The notes under the pieces are model-generated. The model ran no database searches, was not told the DNA's origin, and saw only the letters and a program-made list of their open reading frames with translations. The position numbers were made by a program, and so were the translations under genes. Of a stretch of 64,000 nt of DNA, positions 44,724-57,252 are shown piece after piece. Position 1 is the first letter of the stretch. Each line of letters starts with the position of its first letter. This stretch comes from Rehmannia glutinosa (lineage: Eukaryota; Streptophyta; Magnoliopsida; Lamiales; Orobanchaceae): the NCBI GenBank assembly GCA_016081115.2, contig CM071930.1, positions 3,577,419 through 3,641,418 on the forward strand. The letters are read 5' to 3'.

Positions 44724-45706
44724 GTGCATGCCTACTCGTCGCCGAATTTGGAAGCGCGACACCGCCGTAGCAATACTGAGAAAGTATTAATACTGACCAC
44801 GAGGAGGATATTAACGAAGGCAAGGATCCCGATATGGCGGATGAACAAAGAACTATGTACGATTCGCCAAGCCATCCATGGATGGCACGACGTCAAGCAT
44901 TGTAAAGCCCGCTGTTGCCGCCAACAATTTTGAAATTAAACCCAACGTTATTCAAATGGTGCAACACTTGTCCAATTTGACGGTCTACCGGATGAAGATC
45001 CCAATAATCACATCGCGAATTTTCTTGAAATTTGCGACACTTTCAAAATCAACGGGTCTCCGATGATGCCATCCGCCACGCTTATTCCCATTCTCTCTTG
45101 GGGGACGAGCAAAACAGTGGTTAAATACTTTGCCAAAAGGAACAATTACAACATGGAATATTATGGCGAGAAAAATTCCTTTTGAAGTATTTCCCACCGC
45201 AAAGACCGCAATATTAAGGAACGAAATCTCTTCATTTACTCAAGCGCAGACGATGAAACTTTATACGATACTTGGGAGAGATTTAAGGAATTATTGCGAA
45301 AGTGCCCACACCATGGCCTACCTATTTGGATGCAAGTCCAAACATTTTATAATGGGCTACTTTTCGCAACAAGACAAATGATCGATCAGCGTCGGGAACT
45401 CTTAATAACAAAACGCCGAGGAAGCGCTCAGGATTTGATTGAGGAATGGCCATGAACGGCTACCAATGGCAATCTATACGAGGTAAAACTAACAGTCGGT
45501 TGGTGTTTATAATGCAGATCAGTGGTTACACTAGTCGCACAGGTGGAAGCTTTGACCCAAAAGATCGACGATCTAGCGGCTCTAAACCACCACCACCGCA
45601 CGTTTTATCTTGTGAAACTTGCGGCGGATTGCATAATCATCAAGATCGCCTTCACACACGATACCTCACGCCGAACATGCTAATTACGTTGGAAATCAAG
45701 GCGTAA
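44724..45706 (+). pseudogene. Athila gag remnant
   Basis: Frameshifted capsid-nucleocapsid precursor. Readable pieces: KPAVAANNFEIKPNVIQMVQ (44900s), DPNNHIANFLEICDTF (about 44998), TTYDTWERFKELL-like (about 45255) and WMQVQTFYNGLL (about 45330). A Cys-rich piece CETCGGLHNHQDR lies near 45615. Many single-base frame changes; in several places the next frame continues the same protein. Confidence 0.75.
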
Positions 45707-46379
45707 ATTACCCAAGTAATCCTTACAAAGAACACATATAATCCTGGGTGGCGACAACATCCTAAATTTGGTTGGGGAAATCAAGGTCAACCACGACCTA
45801 ATCCCAATCCCGATCTACACACGTCTCCCGGATTTCACCAAATCAAGGTAAGCCTAACTTGGAAGATCTTATAACAAAGTTTGTGCAATCAATGATACTC
45901 GATTCAGCAGTGGAAACATCCTTGAGAAATCAAGAAGCATCTATCCATAACTGGAAAACCAAATAGGCGATTGCGAAGATGATTTCAAAGGCCACAAGGT
46001 AGTTTGCGGGTAATATTGAGCCAAACCAAGGGAGCACGTAAAGGCAATCACCATCGTTTTCCACATGAGCATGATTACGCCAATGCCGCCATGCAGAAAT
46101 ACGAGGAGGATGACATGCCCAAAGAAAATCTCATGAAAAAGGAGGTTGCGTATCAAGCCCAAGATCCTTACAGGAGTTTAAGCGAAGAAGATAGAAAGGA
46201 GGACAAATTTGGTAAGTACTTGAGTCATTCAAGCAATTACATACTAATATTCCATTTGTTGACCCTCCTTCAAAGCATGTTAGGGATCTTAATGACATCA
46301 TTCCTAGTGAAAATAAGCTTAACAAATTATCAAATGTGCAATTGAATGATAAATGTCCTTCCAATGAACTACCACAAAA

Positions 46380-46770
46380 ATTTAATGATCCAGGAAGCTT
46401 TATTATTCCTTGCACAATTGATGGTTTACTGTTGATAGGGCACTAGCCGACTTGGGAGCTAGTATCAATGTGATGTCTTATGAAACATTCAAGCATGCGG
46501 AATTAAGTGAACTTAAACCTATTAGGATGGACATTCAATTAGCCGATAAATCGATTAAACATCCTAGAGGTATTGTTAAAGATGTGCTAGTTAAGATTGA
46601 TAAATTCATATTTCGATTGATTTTATTATTCTTGACATGCATGATGATATAAGTTCCCTTAATTCTAGGGCGTCCTTTTTGGCTACCGCTAAATCTCTCA
46701 TTGATGTACACGATGGAAAGCTTACTCGAGTAGTAGGGGTGAACAAGTTATCTTTAAAATTCCTTTGAGA
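46380..46770 (+). pseudogene. Athila protease (retropepsin-like) remnant
   Basis: Reads GSFIIPCTIDG, then ADLGASINVMSYETF (the DLGAS-type catalytic motif, equivalent to D(S/T)GA), then RMDIQLADKSIKHPRGIV, VLVKIDKF, and after frame changes LDMHDDI and FLATAKSLIDVHDGKLT. The order is that of Athila protease just upstream of RT. RT does not follow. Confidence 0.8.
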
Positions 46771-48489
46771 AATCCTATAAATGATACTTGTTTTCCTATA
46801 AACTTGATTGAGACAAGGATAAATGATTCTTTGCTTGATATGTCTTCTAATAAATCCTTGAAAGTATGTGATGTTCAATGTGCAAAAGTTTCCACAGATA
46901 AATCCCATTTTGAGAATAACATGCAGAAAAATAGGACCATGAAGGTCAATTGTCCAAAAATCGATATGGGTGGCGATGTTGTTCAAAGAGATAAAATTTT
47001 TCATAAGTTCAAGGCTCCGCCCGATTAAATCTTCACATTTAGGTGAAATGGTCCAGCTATATGACGTTAAAGAAGCGCTACCCGGGAGGCAACCCGATGT
47101 TTGTGTGCAATTGTTTTCATTTATTTTTATTTTATTTTATTTTCTTTCAAAATAATCACAAGTCCTTAGAGTCATTTTCAAATCTCAAAAAAAAAAAAAA
47201 AAAAAAAAACTCTTGAGCTTCTTCTTGGTTGTCCTAATTGGGAATATTTGAGATTTCACGGTATTCGAGTTGTGTGTTGCTTAACTTTAATTAGATATGA
47301 AGATGCCGTTGAAGGTCCCGTACCAAAACAACCCAATGGTCGCTCAACACTGATTCCACTATTGTAGTAAGGTCGTATTTTTTTTTTTTTTTCCACCTCT
47401 TTTATATCATTCTAATTTCTTTGTTTTTTTGAGTGTTTTGTGTGTGTTTGTCCATTTCTTTCTTTCACATTGAGGACAATGTGAATCTTAAAGTTGGAGG
47501 TGGGTACAATAACATTTTCGGAATGCTTGTGTGTTTGTTTTCAAGAGATGTGATTTTTTTTTTTTTTAACAAATTGAGTACTTGCTAGTCAATAACTTGG
47601 CCCAATTATACTTATATTAACTTGTTAATTTGTGTTTTAAGTGTGAAGCAATTGATTGTCTAGGATAGATTGACGTGGATGCGGGCTAAATTTTGACGAG
47701 ATTTCCAACACCATAAATACTTGATGCGTTAAGGCATATACGACGATACTTAGTGCTATGAACTTCCGAGAACTCATGATTTAGTAGTGGTTAACTAGTT
47801 GTTAAACCAAGCTTGTGAAAAAAAAAGAGAAAAATGAAAAAAAAAAAAAAAAAAGAAAAAAAAATGGACCAATCGAGGTTATACTCCTCTATTTGTTGTT
47901 GCTTAGTAACTAGGAGCATTCATGAGCCCCATGTTTGTCTTTTACGTAAAACGGCGACACGAATATGAGTATGGGAAACCACCCTAGGAGTGTTTGAACA
48001 GAAATTCAAAATATAAACCTAGTGGAAGCATGTCTCGAAAGGTCCCAAAAAAAAAAAAAAAAAAAAAAAAAAAACAAAAAAGAGAAAAAAAAAAGGAGAA
48101 TGAATACTCCTTGACTTCTCATTCCAATAAAGTTCAAGAAGCTTGGTTATATGACTAGTAGGCTAACTACAATGATCCATTGAGTTCTTGTATTTTCATA
48201 GCATTATTGAATTGAAGTTGTTCATAACTATCAATATTTGTGGTGTGATGATTTCAAGTCTCAATAATGCCTACTGATATTACGGTCTTTCTTGACAGTC
48301 GATCGCTTTGCAAAACAATTTTTTTACTGAATGGTTAATTCGGGTTGAAAAGGCTAAGAACTTGACTGCTTGTGTTCAATGTGTTGATAAAAAAAAAAAA
48401 AAAATTTTTTGTGTTGTGATTTATTGAATCCCTCTTTTTGATATAATGTTTTGCTTGAGGACAAGCAAAGTTCAAAGTTGGAGGTGGTT
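46771..48489 (+). other. Athila post-pol region and polypurine tract
   Basis: Contains the conserved-looking short stem GCTACCCGGGAGGCAACCC (about 47076) after a short frame (46970-47030), long homopolymer tracts (poly-A near 47190, 47830 and 48040; poly-T near 47375 and 47545), CACATTGAGGACAATGTG near 47467 and the polypurine tract before 48490. No env-like frame is visible. Confidence 0.65.
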
Positions 48490-50199
48490 TGATAAGGGTC
48501 TTTTTATGCATGTTTTATGTGTATATTTGAGTAGAATTGAGTTATTTTATTGTTAGTTTTGTAAATTTTTGATTGTACATAGTTCATATTACTCCGAGGT
48601 GATTTTATTGATGTAGATTGACCATTGGGCTAATTTTGGTGAATTTCGGACCATGGATTCATGTCAAAACATACCGGGAGTTTAAGGATGCAAAAACGCT
48701 CGAAATTCCAAGCCAAACGCGTCATTTCGGGGCCTTTTGGTCCAACACGGGCAGGGGTGTCGGGCAACACGGCCGTGTTCACGGAGCCAAAACTCGAATT
48801 TTTGCACAAAACAGCCTCCAACACGGCCTGGCCGTGTTCCCCAACACGGCCGTGTCCAGGAACACGGCCTGGCCGTGTTGGGAAGCACGACCATGTCAGC
48901 CTGAGTGCCTGCACAATTAAACAGCACGGCCTGGCCGTGTCGGGCGACATGGCCGTGTCCGGGACCCCTTTTTGCAACTTTTCCATGCGAAAATTATGGA
49001 AAACTCACCTACCAAGCCTTTTGACCACTTTTATACACCTTTAACACCCAATTTTGCTGCAACATGTCCCCATATTCCCTCAATCATCATGTGTATACAA
49101 TGATTCAACCAACTCAACCATGAATGTGCACACAATGATTCAACTAACAAGCATGGAAATGGGGCATTTGTTAATATGGTATTTCACAAGATGGTGCTTA
49201 TAAAAGCCAAGAGTTTGAGTTGGAAAATGATTCATGTAATATTCACTCATAGAGAGATTCATAGTGTTTAACATTTTGAGTGGAATTGGGATCAAGAGAT
49301 CTTGGAGGAGTAAGCTTGAGGCAACATTGGGAAGAAGGCTTGGAGCAACATCATCAAGTCAATTGAGATTTTGATAAAGATAAGTACACCATGACTACAA
49401 TGTTTACATCTTCTTGTGTAATTTATTCTTTGGTCAAAATCATGTGTAGCTAAACTCCTAAAAGTATTTGAATGTAATGAACTCTAGAATGGATTTGTGA
49501 TTAAGGTGTGTATGTTTTTAATAAAATCTTCATATTTTGTGTGATTCACTTATATTATGCTTCGTTCATTCGAATTGATATATGCGCAATATTGATTTGA
49601 AGTTTATTTTTCATCCGGGAAATCGAGAGATTCATGGTGAAATAGAACCTATATAAGTGAAAAGAGTTGCATGCAATCCTAGATATAGGACGACATAAAT
49701 CTTCCGGATTAGGGTCAAACCTAATATGGGAATTCATAAATCGTTATAATGCAATCTTGGGGTTTTAACTAGAAAGAGATTTCAGGTTAATCAACTTGAG
49801 ATTAGGAGTTTTTCGCCTTGAGAAAGGGATTAACTTAAATCGAATTTCTACGGTCCACATAGCATGAGATTTTATTAAAAGAGGTTGATTTTTGCTTAAG
49901 GGCTTATGGTTGAATCTTTTAACTTGTCAAATCACAAAAACATTCTAGAGGGATTTACATTCAAACACACTTCTATCTCTTGATTTCTTATTCTACAAAT
50001 TTTACTTCATTTTTACACTTCGATAATTTAGATTCTTTATCAAACAAAAACTCTGAAAATTGTTAGATTAAATAACAAAAAGACGGTAATTATTAGTACT
50101 TATAATCCTCGTGGGAATGACACTCGGTACTCAATAATCTATACTATAAAACGATAGGTGCACTTGCCTACGGTTTTAAAGATAGCTTTTGAGCCACCA
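48490..50199 (+). repeat. Athila 3' LTR
   Basis: Near-identical to 42854-44571. Substitutions are few and one-base length changes in G/C or A runs are many (for example ACCGGGG against ACCGGG). Confidence 0.93.
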
Positions 50200-50222
50200 A
50201 CCATCAAGCGAACGCTGGTCAA

Positions 50223-50471
50223 TAGTTAGTGCAAAGATGACTATTGTAAACCCACTTACTCAAAGGGGTATAAAAAGTCTGAAAAAGAGAGGAAAGAGGG
50301 GAGGCAACTGTAACAAACTATAAGAAAGACCGACCCGATAATCCGGCATTTCGGCATAATACAAAAAAGCGAGTAATTAGCCAGTAAATAAACACACGTT
50401 ACGCACGTTTACATTTCCACGTGTTAAACCTTTTACATATTTCTGCTTGTTGACCAAAACGCACGTCAACA
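50223..50471 (+). repeat. Retand-type LTR, 3' portion
   Basis: Includes a TATA-like TATAAAAAG at 50269-50277, as expected for an LTR promoter, and ends CAACA immediately before the primer-binding site. Its left edge follows CTGGTCAA of LINE-A with no TG terminus. Confidence 0.75.
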
Positions 50472-50473
50472 AA

Positions 50474-50492
50474 TTGGCGCTAGAAGGAGGGC
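50474..50492 (+). promoter_or_regulatory. Primer-binding site of the Retand-type element
   Basis: TTGGCGCTAGAAGGAGGGC two bases after the LTR end; its position and TGGCGC start fit a tRNA-complementary site. Confidence 0.7.
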
Positions 50493-50581
50493 CCGTATTG
50501 GTCCAGTCAGAATTCCAAGCAAAAGCAAGTTAAGTAAAAACCAGGTAAAGTTTAACGTTTGACTTTTTCATAACAGACAAA

Positions 50582-52110
50582 ATGAGTCACCAGTCAAGAA
50601 ATGCTCGTTTGACTGAAGAGCAACATCTGAACAACCAAACTGGCCAGACTACTAATGGCCAAAATATGCCCCAAACAGAGGCAGGGAGCACTACTTTGTT
50701 TCCTTTCGCTCAGCTAATTGTCAACCCAACTTTTGTACAACAAATGAACCAACTCATATCACAAACTCTTGCCACCACAAACTCTCAAGCACCTCATCCA
50801 CTCCTTGCAAATACTAACCCACTCAACCTACAACTAAATGTTAACATTAACCCTTAAATTCCGGGCCGCATGACGAAGCCCAAGAAGCCGATTCAGGTAA
50901 TGAACAACATGTCCCGTCGTGATGAGGCGCGTCGCGAGGAGATGAGGAAAGGCAAAGTCGTATAGCGAGTCGCTACGGAGCCAACACGACATCGTCATGC
51001 CCACTTAGTGTTCGCCGGACGACTCGGGGTTGATCCTTTTCGCCCAGCTCGATCGATAAGTTCCCGGCTCAGGTTTCCGGATGAGCGGGAGCACTTAGGG
51101 TCAATCGAGATCAAGGCCCTAGCCTATGGCAGAACAGGATATAGAAATACACCGCCTGCGTCGTCGTCTCGAACGAATTGGAAGGCGGTCGGAAAGGCGA
51201 AATGGGGGTCTCAAGACCGCCCCAAGTAATGAACCGGCCACTGTTATGTCGCCATTTTCCCGGAATTTTGGCGACCCCATTACCGCCAAAGTTGAAAATT
51301 CCCGTGTCGGTCTCTATAATGGGAAACCGACCACCACCCACGTTCACAAGTACTTAGCATGGATGGGGTATGCAGTCCTAATGATGCCATCCTCTGCAGG
51401 CCTTCCCCCGACTGGGCGACCGAGCCCACCGTTGGTTTAGGACCCTACCACAGGGGATCCATTCGGGCATGGGGGATCGGCCTCCGCCTTTACGACGCAT
51501 TTCTTAATGTCTAAAGTCCGAGCCGCACCTAAGGACTCCTCGTGAACATCAAACAAGGGAAGGACGAGCCCCGAAAAGCTATATTTCTCGGTTCAACAAG
51601 CAAGTTGGAGAGATGGAACCGGTGTCGGATGACGCCATTTTGATCGCGACCATGGCCGGACTAGCCCCGAGACTTGGTTTAACTACTCCATCCACGAATC
51701 GAGCGACTACGCACCAAGAATTTCGGTCGCGCGGAACGCCATATTTGCAGAGAAGAAGCCATGAGGCAAACCGCCCGAGCACCGGCCGGGCGTGAGAAAG
51801 GATGGAAGGAAAGAACCAACGGTTTGGCGGGTCGGGATTCGGCCGTTCTCGGAAAACCCGACCACGCATTTAGGGCTCGCGCCAGAAGCGCGAGCCAAGT
51901 TGCCATGCGAGGAGTACTTTGACCCACACTCCATCGGCCATATGGAATGAAGTATGAGGTCTAAATTTGTTACCTCGGCTCGGCCTTTGAAGATCGAGCC
52001 GACAAAATTAGATTCACGACGATATTGTGCCTACCATAAATCTATAGGTCACAATACCGATGAGTGCCGAGATCTAATCGAGAGAAATTATGCGGATTGT
52101 TGGGCAAGGC
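50582..52110 (+). pseudogene. Retand-type gag remnant
   Basis: Capsid-nucleocapsid precursor in broken frames: N-terminal MSHQSRNARLTEEQ at 50582 with Gln/Asn-rich sequence; RLRRRLERIGRRSE near 51150; MSPFSRNF (about 51246) and the capsid-like KYLAWMGYAV near 51349; FNKQVGEMEPV near 51593; and a knuckle-like CAYHKSIGHNTDECRDLIE near 52027, the usual Tat-lineage end of gag. Frame changes every 100-300 bases. Confidence 0.75.
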
Positions 52111-52374
52111 GGTCTTAAAAGATACGTTCATGAACTACCGCCCCCCACCCAAGATCGGCTCAAGGTGTCAATCCGGAGCGTAACCAATCCGGCTCTCTGC
52201 CGCCACCGCCAAAACCGGGGAGGAGATCTCATGATGTCGAGTGTCAATCGAATCAATACTAACACAAATGAGGATAACCGGTCCAATAGAAAAAGGAAAG
52301 ATGATGTTAGGCGGTGTAGCCAACGCCGAAAGACAAGTTCGGGTGGCGGAAATCAAGGAAGGCCAACCCACCGC

Positions 52375-52810
52375 CACTTTGTGTTCTCGGATGCGGATCG
52401 ACTCAGGTGGTCCATCCTCATTCGAGACCCTCCGGTCATTCGCACCGATTTTGGGTATTCCGGTCCACGTAATTTTGATCGATTAATCGAAGCTATTCGT
52501 GGGTCATTTATGTCCGAAAGCCAAGATTGAACGTGGACGATAGTTATATCCGTCCATGCAACGATAGCATTCTAGGGTTTGGAGGAGAAAGGATAGTCCC
52601 GCTCGGGGAAGTTGATTTGCCCATCCAAATGGGACAAGGGTTGCATAAATGAACCGTCATGACAACATTCAAAATAATCAATGCCGATTCGGAGTACAAT
52701 GCTATCATTGGGAGGCCATTGCTTTATCATATAAAAGCAGCTGTTTCAATATATCATTTTTGCGTAAAATTCCCCACATCTAACGGCGAAGCTATACATA
52801 AAGGGAATTA
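52375..52810 (+). pseudogene. Retand-type protease remnant
   Basis: Readable in pieces: VFSDADRLRW (52380), IPVHVILID near 52460 where a D(N/G)GSSAD-type site is expected but the frame is lost, then GFGGERIVPLGEVDLPIQMG (52575-52635) and FKIINADSEYNAIIGRPLLY (52667-52725). The order and the YNAIIGRP motif are those of Tat-lineage proteases. Confidence 0.7.
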
Positions 52811-53149
52811 AAGGGAGTCACGAGAATGCTCTCTCAAACTCCGACCGGTAGAGATTAATGTGACGGAACGAGGACAAACCAATGGAATCACACAATGCGA
52901 TTCCATGCCCAAAGAGGAGTTCGAGCAGAAAGTAGTGATCGTTCAGGAAGATAATCCAGGCCGTCGTCCCAGGAAGGAGCCAATGATAGAAAAAGGCGAG
53001 CCGGCAGTCGAGAACGAGTCGGCCAATGAAGACGACTTGCCCCTGCAGATCAAAGAGGGGAAGAGTAAGAAAAGAAAACGGGCGGAACCAGTAGAACAGA
53101 TTGATATAATCAATGTTGGAAGGCAAGCGGGCGCCAATGCGTATTGGTC

Positions 53150-54222
53150 AAGATCTCCCGAACCATATCGAACCGAGATGATTGAGTTTTGGAAAATAAT
53201 CTTGATGTCTTCGTGTGGACTCAAGCGACATGCCCGGAATTGACCCTAAGTATGCATGCCCCCTCAATATTAATCTAACATTCCGCCTTGATTGTCGAAA
53301 AGGGCGTAAGCTCGGCCTACTGACAGACAAGCAAAGACTCGAGACCGAGGTAAACAAGTTGATAGACAATCGATTCATCCGGGAAGCCCTCTATCCCCGA
53401 TGGGTTGCCAATCCCGTTTTGGTAAAGAAGAGCAAATGGCGATGCGCTTTGTGCGTGGATTTTACCGACCTTAACAAAGCATGCCCTAAGGATAGTTATC
53501 CATTGCCAAATATTGATTATATGGTGGATGCCACGCGGACACGAATCGATGAGCTTCATGGATGCATACTCGGGTTACAACCAAATACGCGGATGCACCG
53601 GAAGATGAAGAAAATACATTATTCTTCTCTCGCTCAGGGAATCTCTTTATAAGATGATGCCCCGGATTGAAGAATCCGTGCGACCTATCAAAGGTTTGTA
53701 AATAAGATGTTTGAGAAAATGATAGGTCACACTATGGAAGTCTATGTAGATGACATGTTGGTAAAATCACTGTACATATCTGATCATCTGGACGATCTTA
53801 ATAAAATGTTCGCCGTTTTGAGAGAGTACAAGATGATGTTAAACCCGAGAAAATGTACGTTTGGGGTCGGCTCGGGCAAATTTCTGGGGTATATGGTCAG
53901 CTAAAGGGGAATTGAGGCCAACCCAGATAAAATAAAAGCCATCATCGATCTAGAACCCTCGAACTCTGTAAAAAGGGTACAAAGCATAACAGGTCGATTG
54001 GCCACCCTTAACCGATTTGTTTCGCGATCCACGGACAAGTGCAAACCTTTCTTTGAAATTATAAAAAAGAGTAAAAATTTCGAGTGGACTGAGCAAGCAC
54101 AAGCCGCCTTCGAATCCCTCAAGCAGCACCTTTCTTCAATTCCTATATTGCAAAAACCTACCCAAAGGGAGGACTTGTATTTGTACCTAGCGGTATCCGA
54201 ATACGCCATCGTTCGGTGTTAA
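53150..54222 (+). pseudogene. Retand-type reverse transcriptase remnant
   Basis: RNA-dependent DNA polymerase. Reads KLIDNRFIREALYPRWVANP, VLVKKSKWRCALCVDFTDLN, KACPKDSYPLPNIDYMVDAT (53348-53540). A disturbed stretch follows (53560-53700), where the palm motif is partly lost, then MEVYVDDMLVKS with the catalytic YVDD (53740), MLNPRKCTFGV, GKFLGYMVS, an in-frame stop at 53902, and the connection region TGRLATLNRFVSRSTDKCKP and FEWTEQAQAAFESLKQHLS. The stop and the damaged middle make it inactive as read. Confidence 0.85.
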
Positions 54223-54229
54223 TCGGGTT

Positions 54230-55070
54230 AGATGGTTCTATTCAACATCCGATCTACTACACCAAAAGCGTTACATGACGCCGAGCTCCGCTATCCACCA
54301 ATGGAAAAATTGGCTTATTCGCTAGTCACTGCGACGCAGAAACTCCGCCCATATTTTCTAGAGCACAAGGTTATAGTCTTGACAAACTATCCACTGAAAC
54401 AAGTACTACACCGACCCGATACTGCTGGACGGATGATCAAGTGGGCGTCAAACTCGGTCATTTGATATCGAATACGAACCGGAACCACGCACCGCAATAA
54501 AAGGGATGGTTTTAGCCGATTTTGTGGCGAATTCACACCTTCCATACGATTGGAAGTTATAGAAGACCAAGAATGGAAATTGTTCTGTTGACTCTTCTTC
54601 CACCGCAGTCGGCAGGGGCGGAATCGTGATAGTCGATCCAAATGAAAAGTGATCTTTTCGGCCATACGATTTCGATTCCCGCAACGAACAATGAAGCCGA
54701 ATATGAGGCTGGGCGGCTTAGAGATGGCGGCTTCTGCATGGGCCTAAAAAGCGTTTATTGGTACACAGCGATTCTCGTTGGTCGTTCATCAAATTAACGG
54801 CGAAGAAGACTGGTTTAAAGAGCAAAAAAATTGCACAATATTTGGATTTAGTCAAGAAGAGATTATTGCACTTTAAGACAAAAGTCTTACATGTGCCCCG
54901 AGCCGAGAACATGCAAGCAGATGCCTTAGCTCGGCTCGGCTCCAGCCCAGGGACGGATGCCATCACGGATGTCACTATCACACAGCTGTCTACCCCGTCA
55001 CTTGGTGCAAAGAAAATATATACAATGAAACCGCCGAATGACTTGGATGACCCCAATCGTTCAAAGATTT
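54230..55070 (+). pseudogene. Retand-type RNase H region
   Basis: Two RNase H-like stretches, as usual in Tat elements. First (54230-54470): RYPPMEKLAYSLVTATQKLR, LRPYFLEHKVIVLTNYPLKQ. Second (54470-55060): LADFVANSHL, then SSSTAVGRGGIVIVDP (frame-broken), VHSDSRWSFIKL, FKTKVLHVPRAENMQADALA, RLGSSPG. The presence of a second RNase H supports placement in the Tat lineage. Confidence 0.8.
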
Positions 55071-55129
55071 AGAGAAAGGAGTTCAACCCGAAAACAAAGT
55101 CGAGGCGTAACACTACGAACCCAGCGGCT

Positions 55130-55950
55130 CGTTTTACACTAGTAGACGGCATCCTATACAAACGAGGATACTCCATCCCACTCCTACGCTGCCTTTCTGA
55201 GACAGATGCAGATTATGCACTTCGAGAGGTTCATGAGGGAATATGCGGCAACCACGCCGGGGGCCAAACGTTGGCCTATAAATTAATACGGCAGGGGTAC
55301 TACTGGCCATCCCTAAGAAAGGATGCAACCGACCTCGTCAAAAGATGTGAGAGGTGCCAAAAATTTGCACCACATGTCAGATATCATCCTGAGCAACTTA
55401 CCTCCATATTTAGCCCATGGTCGTTTGCCAAATGGGGAATGGACCTCATTGGACCACTCCCACCGGCAAAGGGGCGTCAAGTATGCCATTGTGGCGTTGA
55501 TTATTTCACAAAATGGGCGAAAGCGGAGCCTTTGGCAAAAATAGATGAGGAAAAGATTGTGAGCTTTGATGGAAATCCATTATCAGAGATTCGAAATACC
55601 ACATTCGATTGTTATGGGATAATGGGAAACAATTCGATAATCGAAGGTTTCAAAATTTTTGTGAAGGTTTCCGCATCAAAAACTATTTCTCAACTCCATA
55701 CCATCCCCAATCGAACGGACAAGTTGAAGCCGTTAATAAAATACTCAAGTATACCTTGGAAGCGAGATTGGATGAGTCTAAAGGTAATTGGTCGGAGGAA
55801 CTACCCGGTGTATTATGGTCATACGTAACGAACGATCGAGCGGCTCTCGGAGAAACACCTTTTTCTTTAGCTTATGGAGCCGAGGCGGTGATTCCTATTG
55901 AGATTGGAGCCCTACCTTTAATTGCAAATTTTGAAGAAAAATCGTAATGA
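55130..55950 (+). pseudogene. Retand-type integrase remnant
   Basis: DDE integrase that joins element DNA to the target. The HHCC zinc domain is seen as HEGICGNHAGG and CERCQKFAPH. The core has GMDLIGPLPPAKGRQ (first Asp), then after a frameshift near 55590 WDNGKQFDNRRF (second Asp), FSTPYHPQSNGQVEAVNK (catalytic Glu), ending GETPFSLAYGAEAVIP. The frame change lies between the first and second catalytic Asp. Confidence 0.85.
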
Positions 55951-56454
55951 GGTCGCTCCGAACCGAGCTAGACTCGATCGAAGAAAAAGGTCAAAGCGAT
56001 CTTGAGATGAAAATGCGTGTATAAACAAAGGAGTGAAAGGTACTATAATTCGAAAGTAAAGGAAAAGAAGATTTCAGTGTCGGCGATCTTGTGTTAAAAA
56101 GATAACGGTGTTCAACAAATGACCCATTGAAGCCGACCGGGAGGCCCATTTCGGTTAGCCGTCTTATCCGGTGGGCGACTTACCTAGAATATTTGAGTGG
56201 AGAAAAATTTATGCATCCATGGAATGTAGCACCCCGAAACGGTATTATCAATAAAGATCTCGGTTTATGATCCGGATAGAGTCCAAGGAATTATCCTTTC
56301 ATCTCGATATTTCGTGAGCTCTCTAAAAGGAAACGAAGTTTTTACTCACCTTGGCTATGTTCGAGGGCGAAAATCGCCTCGGCTTAAGTCAAGGCCAAAC
56401 GTCATCTCGTACGCTCCTTTGCACGATGAAAAAGTGGCAACACACCCATCCACA

Positions 56455-56960
56455 AGACGGATTTATCCTTACAAATAAAGACTTGGTTACGCATCGAGCA
56501 CAAAACAAAGACTGGTTACGCACCGAGCACAAAACAAAGACTCGGTTATGCACCGAGCACAAAACAAAGACTCGATTTACGCACCGAGCACAAAATAAAG
56601 ACTCCGATTACATGATCGAGCACAAAATAAAGACTCGGGTTATGCAGAGCACAAAATAAAAGATTCGATTACGCACCGAGCACAAAATAAAAGACTCGGT
56701 TCGACATCGAGCACAAAATAAAGACTCGGCACGCACCGAGCACAATAAAGACTTGGTTACGCACCGAGCACAATAAAGACTCCTATTCATGACCGAGCAC
56801 AATACCAAGACTTGGTTGGTTACGAAGCACGGATCAAAGACTTGGTTACGCACCAAGCGCAAATCAAAGATTCGATGTACACATCGGGCGCCAAACAAAG
56901 ACTCGGTTTATACACCAAATTTCAAATAACAAAATAAAGGTCAGGTTTATATACCGAGTA
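56455..56960 (+). repeat. ~30-bp repeat array downstream of integrase
   Basis: About 15 variants of TTACGCACCGAGCACAAAAC followed by AAAGACTCGG, spaced 25-35 bases. The array lies between the pol genes and the antisense ORF, where tandem arrays are common in Tat/Retand elements. Confidence 0.85.
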
Positions 56961-57252
56961 CAAGAATCAATTAGGGCGAGTAAAGCCCCTTATTGAGGAG
57001 CACCGGGAACCGAGCCCCGTACTTGGGAATATAAAAGGAAAAAGTAGACAGGCGACAATCTTACAAAAAGGAAAAGAGCCAAACATATACAAAAAGCTTG
57101 AAACACATACACAGGTGAGGAAAATAACAGTTCATTTCTATTTCAAAAGTATTTACATAAGGGAGGCCGGAGCCCATTACATCTTAAGGCACGAAGCCAA
57201 ATTACCTACCTACGAGTACATATGAAAGCATGTAAATAAAAAGAGGCAAACA

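Larger units (their letters stand above)
42854..50199 (+). mobile_element. Athila-type Ty3 LTR retrotransposon lacking RT and integrase
   Basis: LTRs at 42854-44571 and 48490-50199 (TG...CA, 1718 and 1710 bp), with a perfect 5-bp TSD ACCAT at 42849-42853 and 50200-50204. The primer-binding site TGGCGCCGTTGCCGGGGA at 44578 and the polypurine tract AAAGTTGGAGGTGG before 48490 are of Athila type. Inside are gag and protease remnants, then directly the post-pol region. RT, RNase H and integrase are missing, so the internal domain is only 3.9 kb. The same target is empty at 61712-61716. Confidence 0.93.

Noticed and set aside
49555..49737. 60-codon minus-strand ORF found identically at 43924-44106
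   Set aside because: Identical because both copies are in the two Athila LTRs; no domain or coding signal.
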